From Poriferisphaera corsica (lineage in GTDB: Bacteria > Planctomycetota > Phycisphaerae > Phycisphaerales > Phycisphaeraceae): a stretch of 64,000 bases of DNA. Both the position numbers and the translations under genes were made by a program. Each line of letters begins with the position of its first letter. The stretch's first letter is position 1. Below the pieces are notes generated by a model, which did not search any database, was not told the origin of the DNA, and saw only the letters and a program-made list of their open reading frames with translations. This document shows, piece by piece, positions 26,981-35,682 of this stretch. The DNA is taken from positions 1,100,175-1,164,174 of the forward strand of contig NZ_CP036425.1 in the NCBI RefSeq assembly GCF_007747445.1. The letters are read 5' to 3'.

Positions 26981-28399
26981 GTGCGTTACATCAGTACTCG
27001 TGGATCAGCCGAACTTGTCGATTTCGAAGGCGCCCTCATGACCGGCCTCGCCCGTGATGGCGGCCTCTACGTCCCCGAAACGTGGCCCACTTTCTCCGCC
27101 GATGACCTCCGCGCAATGCGAGGCCTCTCATACCCCGAAATCGCCTTCCGCGTTATGAAGCCTTTCGTCAGCCCATGCATCCCCGACGAAGACTTCAAGA
27201 AGATCATCGATGAGTCATACGCAACCTTCGTCGATCACTCCGTCGCACCCCTCTCACAGCTCGGCCCAAACCTTTGGCTCATGGAGCTCTATCACGGCCC
27301 AACCCTCGCATTCAAAGACGTGGCCATGCAAGTTCTCGGCCGTCTCTACGACTATGTCCTCAATAAACGCGATAAACGCATCACCGTCGTCGGCGCAACC
27401 TCAGGCGACACAGGCTCCGCAGCCATCGAAGCAATCCGTGGCCGCTCGCGTGCATCCATCTTCATCATGCACCCCAACAACCGCACCTCCGAAGTGCAGC
27501 GACGCCAGATGACAACCGTCGATGCAAACAACGTCCACAACATCGCCATCGAAGGCACCTTCGACGACTGTCAAAACCTTCTCAAAGCCATGTTCAACGA
27601 TCACGACTTCCGTGACGAGATCAAAATCTCAGGCGTCAACTCAATCAACTGGGCGCGCATCATGCCTCAGATGGTGTACTACGTCGCAGCCGCTGTCTCC
27701 CTCGGCGCTCCCGATCGCACCATCAACTTCACCGTCCCCACCGGCAACTTCGGCGACATCTTCGCTGGCTACGCCGCAAAACAAATCGGCCTCCCCATCG
27801 ACAAGCTCGTCATCGCATCCAACCTCAACGACATCCTCACCCGCGTCATGAACACCGGCGCTCACACCCTCGGCGAAGTTCACCCAACCATGTCCCCATC
27901 AATGGACATCCAAATCTCATCCAACTTCGAACGTCTCCTCTTCGACCTCTACGACAGAGACGGCAAAGCCATCGCTGACCTCATGAACCAACTCACCGAA
28001 ACAGGCACCTTCACCCTCGGCCAAGCCCAGCGTGAAAAAGCACTCAAACTCTTCACCGCTCAACGCGTCGATGAAGAGCAAACACTCAAGACCATCGAAA
28101 AAGTCTATCAACAAAGCGAAAAACTCATCGACCCCCACACCGCCGTCGGCGTCGAAGCAGCGTGGCGCGAACAAGACGCAGCCACCGACAAGTCCACACC
28201 TATGGTCACCTTGTCCACTGCTCACCCCGCCAAGTTCCCAGACAACGTCGAGAAAGCAACCGGCACCCGTCCCCCACTCCCACAACACATGCTCGACCTC
28301 TACGATCGCGAAGAACGTTTCACCGTTCTGCCAAACGATCTCGAGACAGTCACCACCCACATCCGCAAAACCCTCGCCGCCGAATCGCAAACCGTCTAA
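26981..28399 (+). CDS. thrC: threonine synthase
   Basis: 472 residues, PLP-dependent. It converts O-phosphohomoserine to threonine. The start is GTG at 26981, because GGAG sits eight bases before it and the protein then begins VRYISTRG as in the family; an ATG 27 bases upstream is not supported. The PLP lysine is in GPTLAFKDVAMQ, VVGATSGDTGSAA is the substrate phosphate region, and VPTGNFGDIFAGY binds the PLP phosphate. The C-terminal 39 residues (LDLYDREERF.. to AESQTV) are repeated as a diverged fragment 890 bases downstream. The gene ends with its own terminator. Confidence 0.93.
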   Translation: MRYISTRGSAELVDFEGALMTGLARDGGLYVPETWPTFSADDLRAMRGLSYPEIAFRVMKPFVSPCIPDEDFKKIIDESYATFVDHSVAPLSQLGPNLWLMELYHGPTLAFKDVAMQVLGRLYDYVLNKRDKRITVVGATSGDTGSAAIEAIRGRSRASIFIMHPNNRTSEVQRRQMTTVDANNVHNIAIEGTFDDCQNLLKAMFNDHDFRDEIKISGVNSINWARIMPQMVYYVAAAVSLGAPDRTINFTVPTGNFGDIFAGYAAKQIGLPIDKLVIASNLNDILTRVMNTGAHTLGEVHPTMSPSMDIQISSNFERLLFDLYDRDGKAIADLMNQLTETGTFTLGQAQREKALKLFTAQRVDEEQTLKTIEKVYQQSEKLIDPHTAVGVEAAWREQDAATDKSTPMVTLSTAHPAKFPDNVEKATGTRPPLPQHMLDLYDREERFTVLPNDLETVTTHIRKTLAAESQTV

Positions 28400-28410
28400 T
28401 ATATGATTGG
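28288..28410 (+). repeat. direct repeat left copy: 3' end of intact thrC
   Basis: About 118 bases ending about ten bases past the stop are repeated, diverged, at 29186-29303. This copy is part of the working thrC. Confidence 0.8.
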
Positions 28411-28430
28411 GTTGTAAAAAAATCGCAAAT

Positions 28431-28458
28431 AAGCCTCGTACTTTGGTACGGGGTTTTT
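28431..28458 (+). terminator. terminator after thrC
   Basis: Eight-pair stem CCTCGTAC / GTACGGGG (one G-T pair) with TTTG loop, then five T. About 32 bases after the thrC stop. Confidence 0.85.
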
Positions 28459-28479
28459 AAATACTAATTCTTTGATAAA

Positions 28480-29037
28480 TTACTTCGATGAAATCAGCTT
28501 GTTTGCTTGATGTTTCTTCACTTTGAAGAGTCGTTTAAATCGTGGTATTAAGAAGATTGCGGCAATCACGATGCCCAAAGAAGCAAACTTTAACGCGGTA
28601 AATAGAGAGCTATACATTGATAGGTCGGCGGCTGTATTTAATGTACTCACGGAGTGGTCGTTTGGTTGGTAAAACACCTCAATGCGTTTGTTTTCACGTA
28701 TATTCTCTCTTAACCATTGCTTGGCATCTTCTCGTTTTCTAAATGTTACCTCACGCGCCAATGCAATTCGGCTGCCAGTATATTCCTTCCCCTCAACCTT
28801 ATACTTATATCGCACCACAGGTTCGTATTGATTCCGAGCGCCCAAAGCAGAGCTGAGGATAACCGTTTGCGATTCTACATGACCTTCAACTGATTGAAAT
28901 GTATCAGAGCGCCAAGCAAGCTGTATTTCATAAAGCTTCACGGCCACGCCGCCAACTAAGCCCAAAATCATCACCGACCCAACGAGTATCATGTAAGCTT
29001 TTATCAACTTTGAAAATGAGAATTTTAACAGCCCCAT
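28480..29037 (-). CDS. DUF3592 family membrane protein
   Basis: 185 residues. Two membrane helices (about 14-34 and 147-166) flank a beta-rich domain with the DUF3592 pattern VVRYKYKVEGKEYTGSRI, then FYQPNDHSVSTL. Function of this family is not known; it is a small integral membrane protein with a domain outside the membrane. It is encoded against thrC, bracketed by the intact thrC 3' end and the second, partial thrC 3' end, which suggests it entered as a small insertion or that a segment was rearranged here. Confidence 0.75.
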   Translation of the reverse strand: MGLLKFSFSKLIKAYMILVGSVMILGLVGGVAVKLYEIQLAWRSDTFQSVEGHVESQTVILSSALGARNQYEPVVRYKYKVEGKEYTGSRIALAREVTFRKREDAKQWLRENIRENKRIEVFYQPNDHSVSTLNTAADLSMYSSLFTALKFASLGIVIAAIFLIPRFKRLFKVKKHQANKLISSK

Positions 29038-29185
29038 ACGTGTTCATCTCCAGACTATGTCAACGGAATGACTAAAAATGTAAACTACATCCTTCCGACC
29101 AATTGTACCGCAAAATTGAATTGACTCGTGTTTATCTGTTTCCTCTGCCAGCAATTATCTGCGTCTAGCAGTTTCGTAATAAATA

Positions 29186-29303
29186 CTCGACCTCTACGAC
29201 CGTGAAGAACGCTTCACCGTTCTCGCCAATGACCTCAATACCGGCACCGCCCACATCCGCAATACCCTCGCTGCCGAATCGCAGACCATCTAATACACGA
29301 TTA
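29186..29303 (+). pseudogene. duplicated 3' end fragment of thrC
   Basis: In one frame it encodes the last 35 or so residues of threonine synthase (LDLYDREERFTVL.. to AESQT-I, stop) with no start or upstream part. It matches the intact gene's 3' end through the stop and into about ten bases of downstream sequence. Many differences are silent third-base changes (GAT/GAC, CGC/CGT, TTT/TTC, AAC/AAT, CAA/CAG), so this copy evolved under protein selection before being cut off, rather than decaying in place. It keeps its own terminator at 29326. Confidence 0.85.
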
Positions 29304-29325
29304 GTCTAACCATTGAATATACACA

Positions 29326-29354
29326 AAGCTGACTCGGTCGAGTCAGCTTCTTTT
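29326..29354 (+). terminator. terminator after thrC remnant
   Basis: Ten-base perfect stem AAGCTGACTC / GAGTCAGCTT with GGTC loop, then CTTTT. Probably the terminator that followed the source thrC copy. Confidence 0.8.
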
Positions 29355-29476
29355 GATCTCGAACGTATATGCGCTTGTTGCTGTTATATATCTAACTCAA
29401 ATAGCTGCAACCTTTCCAGCTCAGCTCCAGATTCTTCTCAATATCCAAGCCCCCCCCCCCCTCCCATCTCCCTCCC

Positions 29477-29520
29477 TCAAGCCCACGACCGCCGGTCGTG
29501 GGGTGTTTGCAACAATCAAT
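29477..29520 (+). repeat. dispersed hairpin repeat, copy 2 (CCCACG stem)
   Basis: TCAAG, stem CCCACG-ACCG, centre, CGGT-CGTGGG, then GTGTTTGCAACAATCAAT. Same ends and ACCGCCGGT core as copy 1, but outer six stem pairs all replaced by complementary alternatives. Confidence 0.8.
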
Positions 29521-29647
29521 TCCCAGTCGCCCCAGCAGCTTTTCTAAAAACCTAGCCGCAGTATCTTCCATTAGCGACGATTTTCTGGGGCCGCTCATAG
29601 ATTCTTCCTTTGCTGCTTGCACCAAATCCAACCACAAATTCTCCTGC

Positions 29648-29676
29648 TTCAAGCCTGCCACAGGTAGTAGGATATG
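29648..29676 (+). repeat. decayed copy of the dispersed repeat
   Basis: TTCAAGCCTGCCACAGGTAGTAGG: right 5' end and left arm, but the core is shortened and the right arm has mismatches. Same gap as copy 2. Confidence 0.5.
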
Positions 29677-29723
29677 GTTCATCCCATCTCTCAAAATCCT
29701 GCAGCCTAGCTCATTTTTTCAGC

Positions 29724-29761
29724 ACACAAAAAAACCTGAAACTTCCAGAGAAGTTTCAGGT
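29724..29761 (-). terminator. terminator after pseudopilin gene
   Basis: Twelve-base perfect stem (29734-29745 with 29750-29761, arm ACCTGAAACTTC), four-base loop, then seven T on the minus strand. Very strong. Confidence 0.9.
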
Positions 29762-29817
29762 CAGATTGGGATTGCTCGATCTTAAAGATCGAACAGGTGG
29801 TGTGGGGTCAAATTAAT

Positions 29818-30675
29818 TTAGTTGATGTCCCAGATGTTTTCTGCTTCTTGCGTGCCGATACGGATTAGGTATGAATCGCCAAGTGCATTTTCAGCATATG
29901 CAGAATCTTCTACGGCTCGTGCGACACCATCTGCATCTGGCTTCCATGGTGTTGATCTGCTTTCAACGTGACCGTCAGCAAAAGTTACGTTAGCCGCATT
30001 CTGGTGGCGAGGATGAACCTCGTAAGTGTTCAGGTTGTTGTATGAGTCGTGGATCTGGAAAATACCTGCTTCGTCACCAGTCAAATTCCACTTAGGATTG
30101 AATGAGTCAGCAAACATGATTGTGCTTGTTGGCTTCTTTACTTCAACCATTTTGTGTGTGTATGGGACCCAATCAGGAGCGGCACCGTACCAGCTGCCAG
30201 GGCCTGGGACCGTATGTGTTTTATACGACGACACGGAGCGGTACATTGTACCTAGGTTGCCCCAGTTGTAACCGTAGTCTGTTTTAAAATAGCCAAGGTC
30301 AGTTGGATCGTTGACATTAATATTCAAAAGAAGATCTTCACGTGCAGGTGTCCAGCCCGGGCACATGAAAAATTCACCACTCTTGATAATGCCGCTTGAG
30401 TTCATGATACCAGCCCAATACTTACGATTGGTTGTGCTCGCCATGCCCCATTGGGTCTGAGAAGGCATAAGGAAGTCATCTGAGTCATTGAGGTAGACGT
30501 AAGCCGCAACCCCCAATTGCTTTTGATTACTTCCGCACTGAATTTTTTGGGCTGTTTTGCGAGCCGCACCTAAGGCTGGCAGCAAGATACCGATAAGCAA
30601 TGCGATAATAGAAATAACGACAAGAAGTTCAATTAGTGTAAATGCTTTACGCTGTGTGTTTCGCAACAAAACCAT
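29818..30675 (-). CDS. pseudopilin-like protein with H-x9-DG motif
   Basis: 285 residues. The N-terminus [12 protein letters not shown] is a prepilin methylation/cleavage site followed by a hydrophobic helix, as in type II secretion and type IV pilus subunits. The C-terminal part carries [15 protein letters not shown], an exact H-x9-D-G motif typical of the large DUF1559-like families of Planctomycetes. It is processed by a prepilin peptidase and assembled or displayed at the envelope; the role of these expanded families is not known. AAGGAG lies nine bases before the ATG. Monocistronic with a strong terminator. Confidence 0.88.
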   Translation of the reverse strand: MVLLRNTQRKAFTLIELLVVISIIALLIGILLPALGAARKTAQKIQCGSNQKQLGVAAYVYLNDSDDFLMPSQTQWGMASTTNRKYWAGIMNSSGIIKSGEFFMCPGWTPAREDLLLNINVNDPTDLGYFKTDYGYNWGNLGTMYRSVSSYKTHTVPGPGSWYGAAPDWVPYTHKMVEVKKPTSTIMFADSFNPKWNLTGDEAGIFQIHDSYNNLNTYEVHPRHQNAANVTFADGHVESRSTPWKPDADGVARAVEDSAYAENALGDSYLIRIGTQEAENIWDIN

Positions 30676-31601
30676 TGTTTTGCTCTCCTTTTAATCCCGA
30701 AAACCAAACTGTCAAGAACCCGGAAGCAAAGTGAACATGCCATGCCCATGGCGTTGATTCTTTGTGGTTGTGTTAAGAGTCCATTATGAATCCTAAATCA
30801 AACAAACAATCAAGTACGTGTTTGCCAATTACTTATATAACATTAAGCAATACCCCCAGTCAACCTGCATGTTTGGAAATAATTAAAATTTCTTTAGTTC
30901 GTCTTATATGATATCAGGATGCTAAATTATGAGCGAGTCATTCGGTTGGAACGGTATTTAAATCATAAAAACAATAATAACAATAGTTTAAATTCGTGTA
31001 TGATCTTGCTGTACGTCTAGGTTTTTTGAAAATGGGATACGGGGAAGTCTTTGTGCAGCTTAATTTGTATGAAGAATGATAATAACAATATGATCTATAA
31101 GTTATATAAGACAAGACGTTAAATGAGCGTCTGAATTTGTTTGATTGCAGAATACTAGAGTAGTAATGCTATGTTAGACGCCTGCAATGCCCAAATTTAT
31201 GCCATTTGACATTATGCTTCAGCACATTTCAGTGTCACAAGTACGTTCACCATAGATGTTGTGGATTACTGTCCCAACTTTTCAGCAGAGTAATCCATCC
31301 GCTGATCCTTGATCGCATTTTCTCAGGCCAGTTTTGTTCACTATCGTGGAAATTTGTACAAAAAAATGTAAAAATACGCCCTTAACCCCTTGGCAGCCCA
31401 CTCCGCCACCGCTAAAGTACCTCCCATACCCGCAGCGGTGTGGCTGCGATATCAAACCAACAATATCAAAATCGTCTGGAACGAAGCCAACCAAACTCGT
31501 TTCACCGGCCCAACCATTCAAACCCGCCCAGCAACCTTCGCTCGATTCACACCAAATCATCGAGCCGCACGGTCGGGGGAGAAGACACGGAGAACAGACC
31601 C
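30676..31601. other. AT-rich intergenic region between pseudopilin and metY
   Basis: 925 bases between diverging genes, markedly AT-rich at 30780-31200 with several AATAATAACAATA-type stretches. It should hold promoters for both. The frame open from 31440 is only the extension of metY upstream of its start. I looked for a methionine-related riboswitch and recognised none. Confidence 0.5.
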
Positions 31602-32912
31602 ATGTCAGATCAGAACTATAAACGTGGCACCCAAGCCCTTCACGCAGGTCAAGAAGTCGACCCTACTACAAACTCACGCGCAGTACCCATCTACGCCACA
31701 ACCTCATACAACTTCAACAACACCGAGCACGCCGCCAACCTCTTCGGCCTCAAAGAGTTCGGCAACATCTATACACGGCTCATGAACCCAACAACCGACG
31801 TCCTCGAAAAACGCCTCTCCGCACTCGACGGCGGCGCCGCAGGACTCGCCTTCGCATCAGGCCAAGCCGCAATCAACGCAGCCATCCTCACTATCTGTCA
31901 CTCAGGCCAGAACTTCATTGCTTCCAAACAACTTTACGGCGGCACATGGACACTCTTCACGCAAACATTCAAGCAGCTCGGTATCGAAGTCCGCTTCTTC
32001 GATCCATTAAAACCAGAACAAATCAACGACCTCGTCGATGAGAACACACGCTGTGTTTATTTCGAATCCGTCGGCAACCCCAAGTGTGACGTCCCCGATT
32101 TCCAGAAAATCTCAGACGCCGCTCACGCTCACGGCCTCCCCGTCATCTGTGACAACACCGTCCTCACACCCTACCTCTTCCGCCCCATCGAGCACGGCAT
32201 CGATATCGTTGTCTACTCAACCACCAAATTCATCGGCGGTCACGGCACGCACATCGGCGGCTGCATCGTCGACTCCGGTAACTTCAAATGGGCTGACAAC
32301 CCCGAAAAATGGCCTGAATTCTGTGCACCTTGTCCGTCTTACCACGGCGCCGTCTTCGAAGAAGCGCTCCGTCCAATCGGCAACATCGCGTACATCATTC
32401 ACATCCGCACCAATTGGCTCCGCGACACCGGCGCTGCCATGAGCCCATTCGCCGCGTTCCTATTCCTGCAAGGTCTGGAAACGTTGCACCTCCGCCTCCC
32501 ACGTCATACTGAAAACGCGCTCAAGGTCGCTAAGTATCTCGAATCGCATCCCGATGTGGAATGGGTTAACTATCCCGGCCTCGAAAGCCATCGCACCAAC
32601 GATAATGCGAAGAAATACCTCCCAGACGGAGCGGGCGCCATTCTCGGCTTCGGCGTTAAGGGCGGTATCGAAGCTGGCAAAGCCGTCGTTAACAACGTCA
32701 AGCTGCTTTCGCACCTTGCCAACATCGGCGACGCAAAATCACTCATCATTCACCCTGCCTCAACAACCCACTCTCAGCTCAGCGAAGAAGAACTGCAAGC
32801 CGTCGGCGTGACGCCTGAATTCGTCCGCGTATCCGTCGGCATCGAAGATGCCGAAGACATCATCGCTGACCTCGATCAGGCTCTTAAAGCCGCCAGCCTC
32901 GCAACTGTTTAA
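31602..32912 (+). CDS. metY: O-acetylhomoserine sulfhydrylase
   Basis: 436 residues of the Cys/Met-metabolism PLP family; makes homocysteine from O-acetylhomoserine and sulfide. The PLP lysine is Lys209 in YSTTKFIGGHG; YTRLMNPTTDVLEKRL and SVGNPKCDVPDF are family segments, and the length (about 430) fits MetY rather than the shorter MetB/MetZ. The open frame extends 54 codons upstream, but the ATG at 31602 with GGAG nine bases before it starts the conserved N-terminus. The next gene makes its substrate (metX), so the two form the direct sulfhydrylation route, although hairpins lie between them. Confidence 0.92.
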   Translation: MSDQNYKRGTQALHAGQEVDPTTNSRAVPIYATTSYNFNNTEHAANLFGLKEFGNIYTRLMNPTTDVLEKRLSALDGGAAGLAFASGQAAINAAILTICHSGQNFIASKQLYGGTWTLFTQTFKQLGIEVRFFDPLKPEQINDLVDENTRCVYFESVGNPKCDVPDFQKISDAAHAHGLPVICDNTVLTPYLFRPIEHGIDIVVYSTTKFIGGHGTHIGGCIVDSGNFKWADNPEKWPEFCAPCPSYHGAVFEEALRPIGNIAYIIHIRTNWLRDTGAAMSPFAAFLFLQGLETLHLRLPRHTENALKVAKYLESHPDVEWVNYPGLESHRTNDNAKKYLPDGAGAILGFGVKGGIEAGKAVVNNVKLLSHLANIGDAKSLIIHPASTTHSQLSEEELQAVGVTPEFVRVSVGIEDAEDIIADLDQALKAASLATV

Positions 32913-32946
32913 CTTTGATTGAGTTCAATTGAAATCAAGTGAATTG

Positions 32947-32979
32947 GCATGGGGTATCGAATCGATACCCCATGCTGTT
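32947..32979 (+). terminator. terminator after metY
   Basis: Fourteen-base arms GCATGGGGTATCGA / TCGATACCCCATGC, then TGTTT. Thirty-five bases after the metY stop. Long perfect stem with a modest U-tract. Confidence 0.65.
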
Positions 32980-33134
32980 TATACCTGCTGTCTGAATTGA
33001 GAACCATGCTCGCTACACGAGGAGATCTGTAGGGAATTGGATCGGGAGGAGAAAGATAGGAGATCGATCCCGAGGAGGAATTGAGGAAGGGAAAAAGGGG
33101 AGTGAAGATGGCTAATCAACAGTTAGGTAATATC

Positions 33135-33166
33135 AGAGGGCGGAGCGAAAGCTCCGTCCTCTGTTT
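33135..33166 (+). terminator. GNRA-capped hairpin upstream of metX
   Basis: Twelve-pair stem AGAGGGCGGAGC / GCTCCGTCCTCT closed by a GAAA tetraloop, followed by GTTTGATAA. Could end a leader transcript or be a processing element. Confidence 0.5.
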
Positions 33167-33226
33167 GATAAGCAGTGAGCATCTAAAATAGCGCATTTTG
33201 CCTGTAATTGAGTAGAATAAGAAGAT

Positions 33227-33256
33227 CAAGCGGTGAGCTACAAAACGCTCCGCTTG
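33227..33256 (+). promoter_or_regulatory. hairpin 40 bases before metX start
   Basis: Arms CAAGCG and CGCTTG with inner GAGC/GCTC pairing. It sits in the leader of metX and could affect its expression; no known regulator site recognised. Confidence 0.35.
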
Positions 33257-33294
33257 CACAATAATCCAAAACAGGGGGCGGATAGAGTGAAGCA

Positions 33295-35106
33295 ATGACA
33301 GAGCAATTGCCAATTAGTAGCGATGATGCCCGGACAAACGCACCGCTGAAATATGCAAAGACCGAGACGTTTGAAGGCCCGATTGCGCTCGAACGGGGCG
33401 ATCATCTGCCTAAGGTTGAAGTCGTTTATGAAACCTATGGCCAGCTTAACGCGGTAAAAGACAATGCCGTGATGGTTTGTCATGCACTCACCGGCGATTC
33501 GCATATTGTGGCCCATGATGAAAATGACGACCCCGGTTGGTGGGAGATCATGGTCGGCCCGGGCAAGCCGATCGATACAGATAAATACTTTGTGATCTGC
33601 TCAAACGTACTCGGCTCATGTCGCGGTACAACCGGCCCTGGCAGCATTAATCCCGCAACGAATAAGCCTTATGGCAAAGACTTTCCGCTCATCACGATCG
33701 GTGACATGGTTGATGTTCAAAAACGATTACTTGACCGCCTTGAAATCGAAAAACTCTTCGCGGTTGTCGGCGCTTCTTTAGGCGGACATCAAGCACTGTG
33801 CTGGGCAACCAAGTATCCGGATCGTGTTGGCGCGATTGCTGCGATTGCAACCGGCCCGACGTTGACCAGTCAGGCATTGGCGTTTGATGTGGTGGGGCGA
33901 AATGCGATTACGTTAGATCCGAATTTTCATGACGGGCAGTATTACGATAAGGAAACCAAGCCGAATACCGGTTTAGCGATTGCGAGAATGCTGGGTCATA
34001 TCACGTATTTATCGCGCGAATCGATGCGAGATAAGTTTGATAACAATCGGCTTGAACCACGGGCGGTCGATACTGAGTTTGAGAAACACTTTAGTATCAG
34101 CAGCTATCTGGCGTATCAGGGAGATAAGTTTGTTGAACGGTTTGATGCGAACAGTTATGTGGTGATCTCGCTTGCGATGGATCATTTTAATCTGGGTAAT
34201 ACGCATGAACAGTTGGCGGAATCGATTGGGAAATCGGGCTGCCGTTGGCTGATTATGAGTTTTAGTAGTGATTGGCTGTTCCCGCCGTTTCAGGCGAAGC
34301 AGATGCGCAATGCGCTGATTAGTCGTGGAAAGTATGTCAGTTACTGCAACATTAAGAGTGATTGTGGTCATGACGCGTTTTTGTTGCCGAATGAGTTTGA
34401 GCGTTATGGCGGGATCGTGCGTGGATTCTTAGATACGACGACGGTGGATGCGACGTTTGCCGATGTGGATGTGAATCAGCTGCCACAGGATGTGAAGAGT
34501 ATCTTCCATAATAAGCGCTTAGATTATGACCAGATCTGCGGATTGATCGAGAAAAATAGTAGTGTTTTAGATCTCGGCTGCGGGCAGGGGGGGCTGCTGA
34601 TGCAATTAGCAAGGCAGCGTGAGGCGTCGCGATTGGTGGGGATTGAATTGGATGAAGCGAATCTGCAGGCTGCGATTCAGTTGGGTTTTGACGTGATTCA
34701 GAGCGACCTTGAAAAGGGCGTTCCGATGTTTGGGAATGGGGAATTTGATTACGTGGTGCTGAGTCAAACATTGCAGTCGGTGGTTCATACCGAGCAGTTA
34801 GTTGAGCAGATGGTACGAATTGGGAAGAAGTGTATTGTGAGCTTCCCGAACTTTGCGTACAAGGATCTGCGTAACGAGTTGTACCATGAGGGTGTGAGTC
34901 CGGGGACTGAGCATGGGCAATTGAGTTTTGAATGGTTTAACACGCCGAACAGACGGTTCTTGTCGATCAAGGACTGGGAGGATTTCTGTAAGCAAAAGGG
35001 TGTTGTGATTCACGATGCGGTTTGCTTGAATAGTGAGACGGGTGAGCGTGTTGCGGATGATCCGAATCTGAATGCTGATCTAGCAATTTATGTCATTTCT
35101 AAATGA
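33295..35106 (+). CDS. metX: MetX-MetW fusion: homoserine O-acetyltransferase plus MetW
   Basis: 603 residues in two domains. Residues 1-395 are the alpha/beta-hydrolase MetX, acetylating homoserine: nucleophile Ser161 in VVGASLGGHQ, Asp326 in SSDWLFPP and His359 in CGHDAF form the triad. Residues 408-603 are MetW, a Rossmann methyltransferase-like partner of MetX: LDLGCGQGGLL at 425-435, IELDEANL, and PNFAYKDLRNEL. In most bacteria metX and metW are separate neighbouring genes, with MetW needed for MetX activity. Here they are one reading frame with a short linker and no sign of a frameshift. Next to metY, it completes homocysteine synthesis from homoserine. Confidence 0.93.
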   Translation: MTEQLPISSDDARTNAPLKYAKTETFEGPIALERGDHLPKVEVVYETYGQLNAVKDNAVMVCHALTGDSHIVAHDENDDPGWWEIMVGPGKPIDTDKYFVICSNVLGSCRGTTGPGSINPATNKPYGKDFPLITIGDMVDVQKRLLDRLEIEKLFAVVGASLGGHQALCWATKYPDRVGAIAAIATGPTLTSQALAFDVVGRNAITLDPNFHDGQYYDKETKPNTGLAIARMLGHITYLSRESMRDKFDNNRLEPRAVDTEFEKHFSISSYLAYQGDKFVERFDANSYVVISLAMDHFNLGNTHEQLAESIGKSGCRWLIMSFSSDWLFPPFQAKQMRNALISRGKYVSYCNIKSDCGHDAFLLPNEFERYGGIVRGFLDTTTVDATFADVDVNQLPQDVKSIFHNKRLDYDQICGLIEKNSSVLDLGCGQGGLLMQLARQREASRLVGIELDEANLQAAIQLGFDVIQSDLEKGVPMFGNGEFDYVVLSQTLQSVVHTEQLVEQMVRIGKKCIVSFPNFAYKDLRNELYHEGVSPGTEHGQLSFEWFNTPNRRFLSIKDWEDFCKQKGVVIHDAVCLNSETGERVADDPNLNADLAIYVISK

Positions 35107-35682
35107 CCCCCGTAAGCTTGAGTCTGGAGTGCTGGGTTTCTGGGTGTTTTGAGGCTTCTGTATAGAGCAGTGGTGACGCGTTTTTGTGCGCGCGGGCGGA
35201 TGATGATGAGATTGGATGTGGATCAAAAACAGGGGGAGATGGGCTATGCGCAGGTTAGAGAAGGGTTGGCTGTACGCATGCAGTGAACATTTTTTGAACA
35301 GTCATAAAAATGCTTGTGCGCAAAAAGGCGCGTTTTGCGTGTGCGCACAGATTTTGTGCGCGTGTTTTGAAATGCATATAAGTGTTTAATTTGATGGTGG
35401 TTGGAAAGCGTTTGGGGGGAATTCTCAAATCTGCAACTTTTACGGGTTCTGCGTGAGGAATGTGAAAGTTAGCTGATAAATAGGTGAAAATGAGTGTGTT
35501 TTGGTCACAGAATGGGATGAGAAAATGAGAATCACATGATTGGTGGTTGCAAATGGTGTGCCAAATAGCGATGAGTTGATGTGTGTAAAGGTTTCGAAGT
35601 GATAGGAAAAGAATTATTATGTTGGCTTGTTTGTTCGTATGAGTTTGAGTGTGGATTATTTGAATAGATGGAGATAAATCGC
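35107..35682. other. intergenic region with TTTTGTGCGC-type motifs
   Basis: 575 bases, G-rich on the plus strand. It holds several copies of a GTGCGC-containing word (35181, 35314, 35339, 35354), one of them a full TGTGCGCACA palindrome. No gene recognised. Confidence 0.6.
35181..35362. promoter_or_regulatory. cluster of TTTTGTGCGC / TGTGCGCACA motifs
   Basis: TTTTTGTGCGCGCG at 35181, CTTGTGCGCAAAAAGGCGCG at 35313, GTGTGCGCACA at 35339 and TTTTGTGCGCG at 35353. The same word recurs in the gap at 62.7-63.1 kb. Looks like binding sites for a dimeric regulator; identity unknown. Confidence 0.4.

Larger units (their letters stand above)
29038..29817. other. intergenic region with thrC remnant and repeats
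   Basis: 780 bases between the DUF3592 gene and the pseudopilin gene. It holds the thrC 3' remnant with a terminator, a 12-base C run (29450-29461), a full dispersed repeat (29477), a decayed copy (29648) and the pseudopilin terminator. No intact gene. Confidence 0.7.
32913..33294. other. metY-metX intergenic region with three hairpins
   Basis: 380 bases with three stable inverted repeats (listed separately) and a purine-rich middle (33030-33110) containing several AGGAG-like words but no gene. Plus-strand composition changes here from C-rich to G-rich. Confidence 0.65.

Noticed and set aside
31260-31601. SAM or SAH riboswitch before metY
   Set aside because: No recognisable conserved core of the SAM-I, SAM-II or SAH types was seen.
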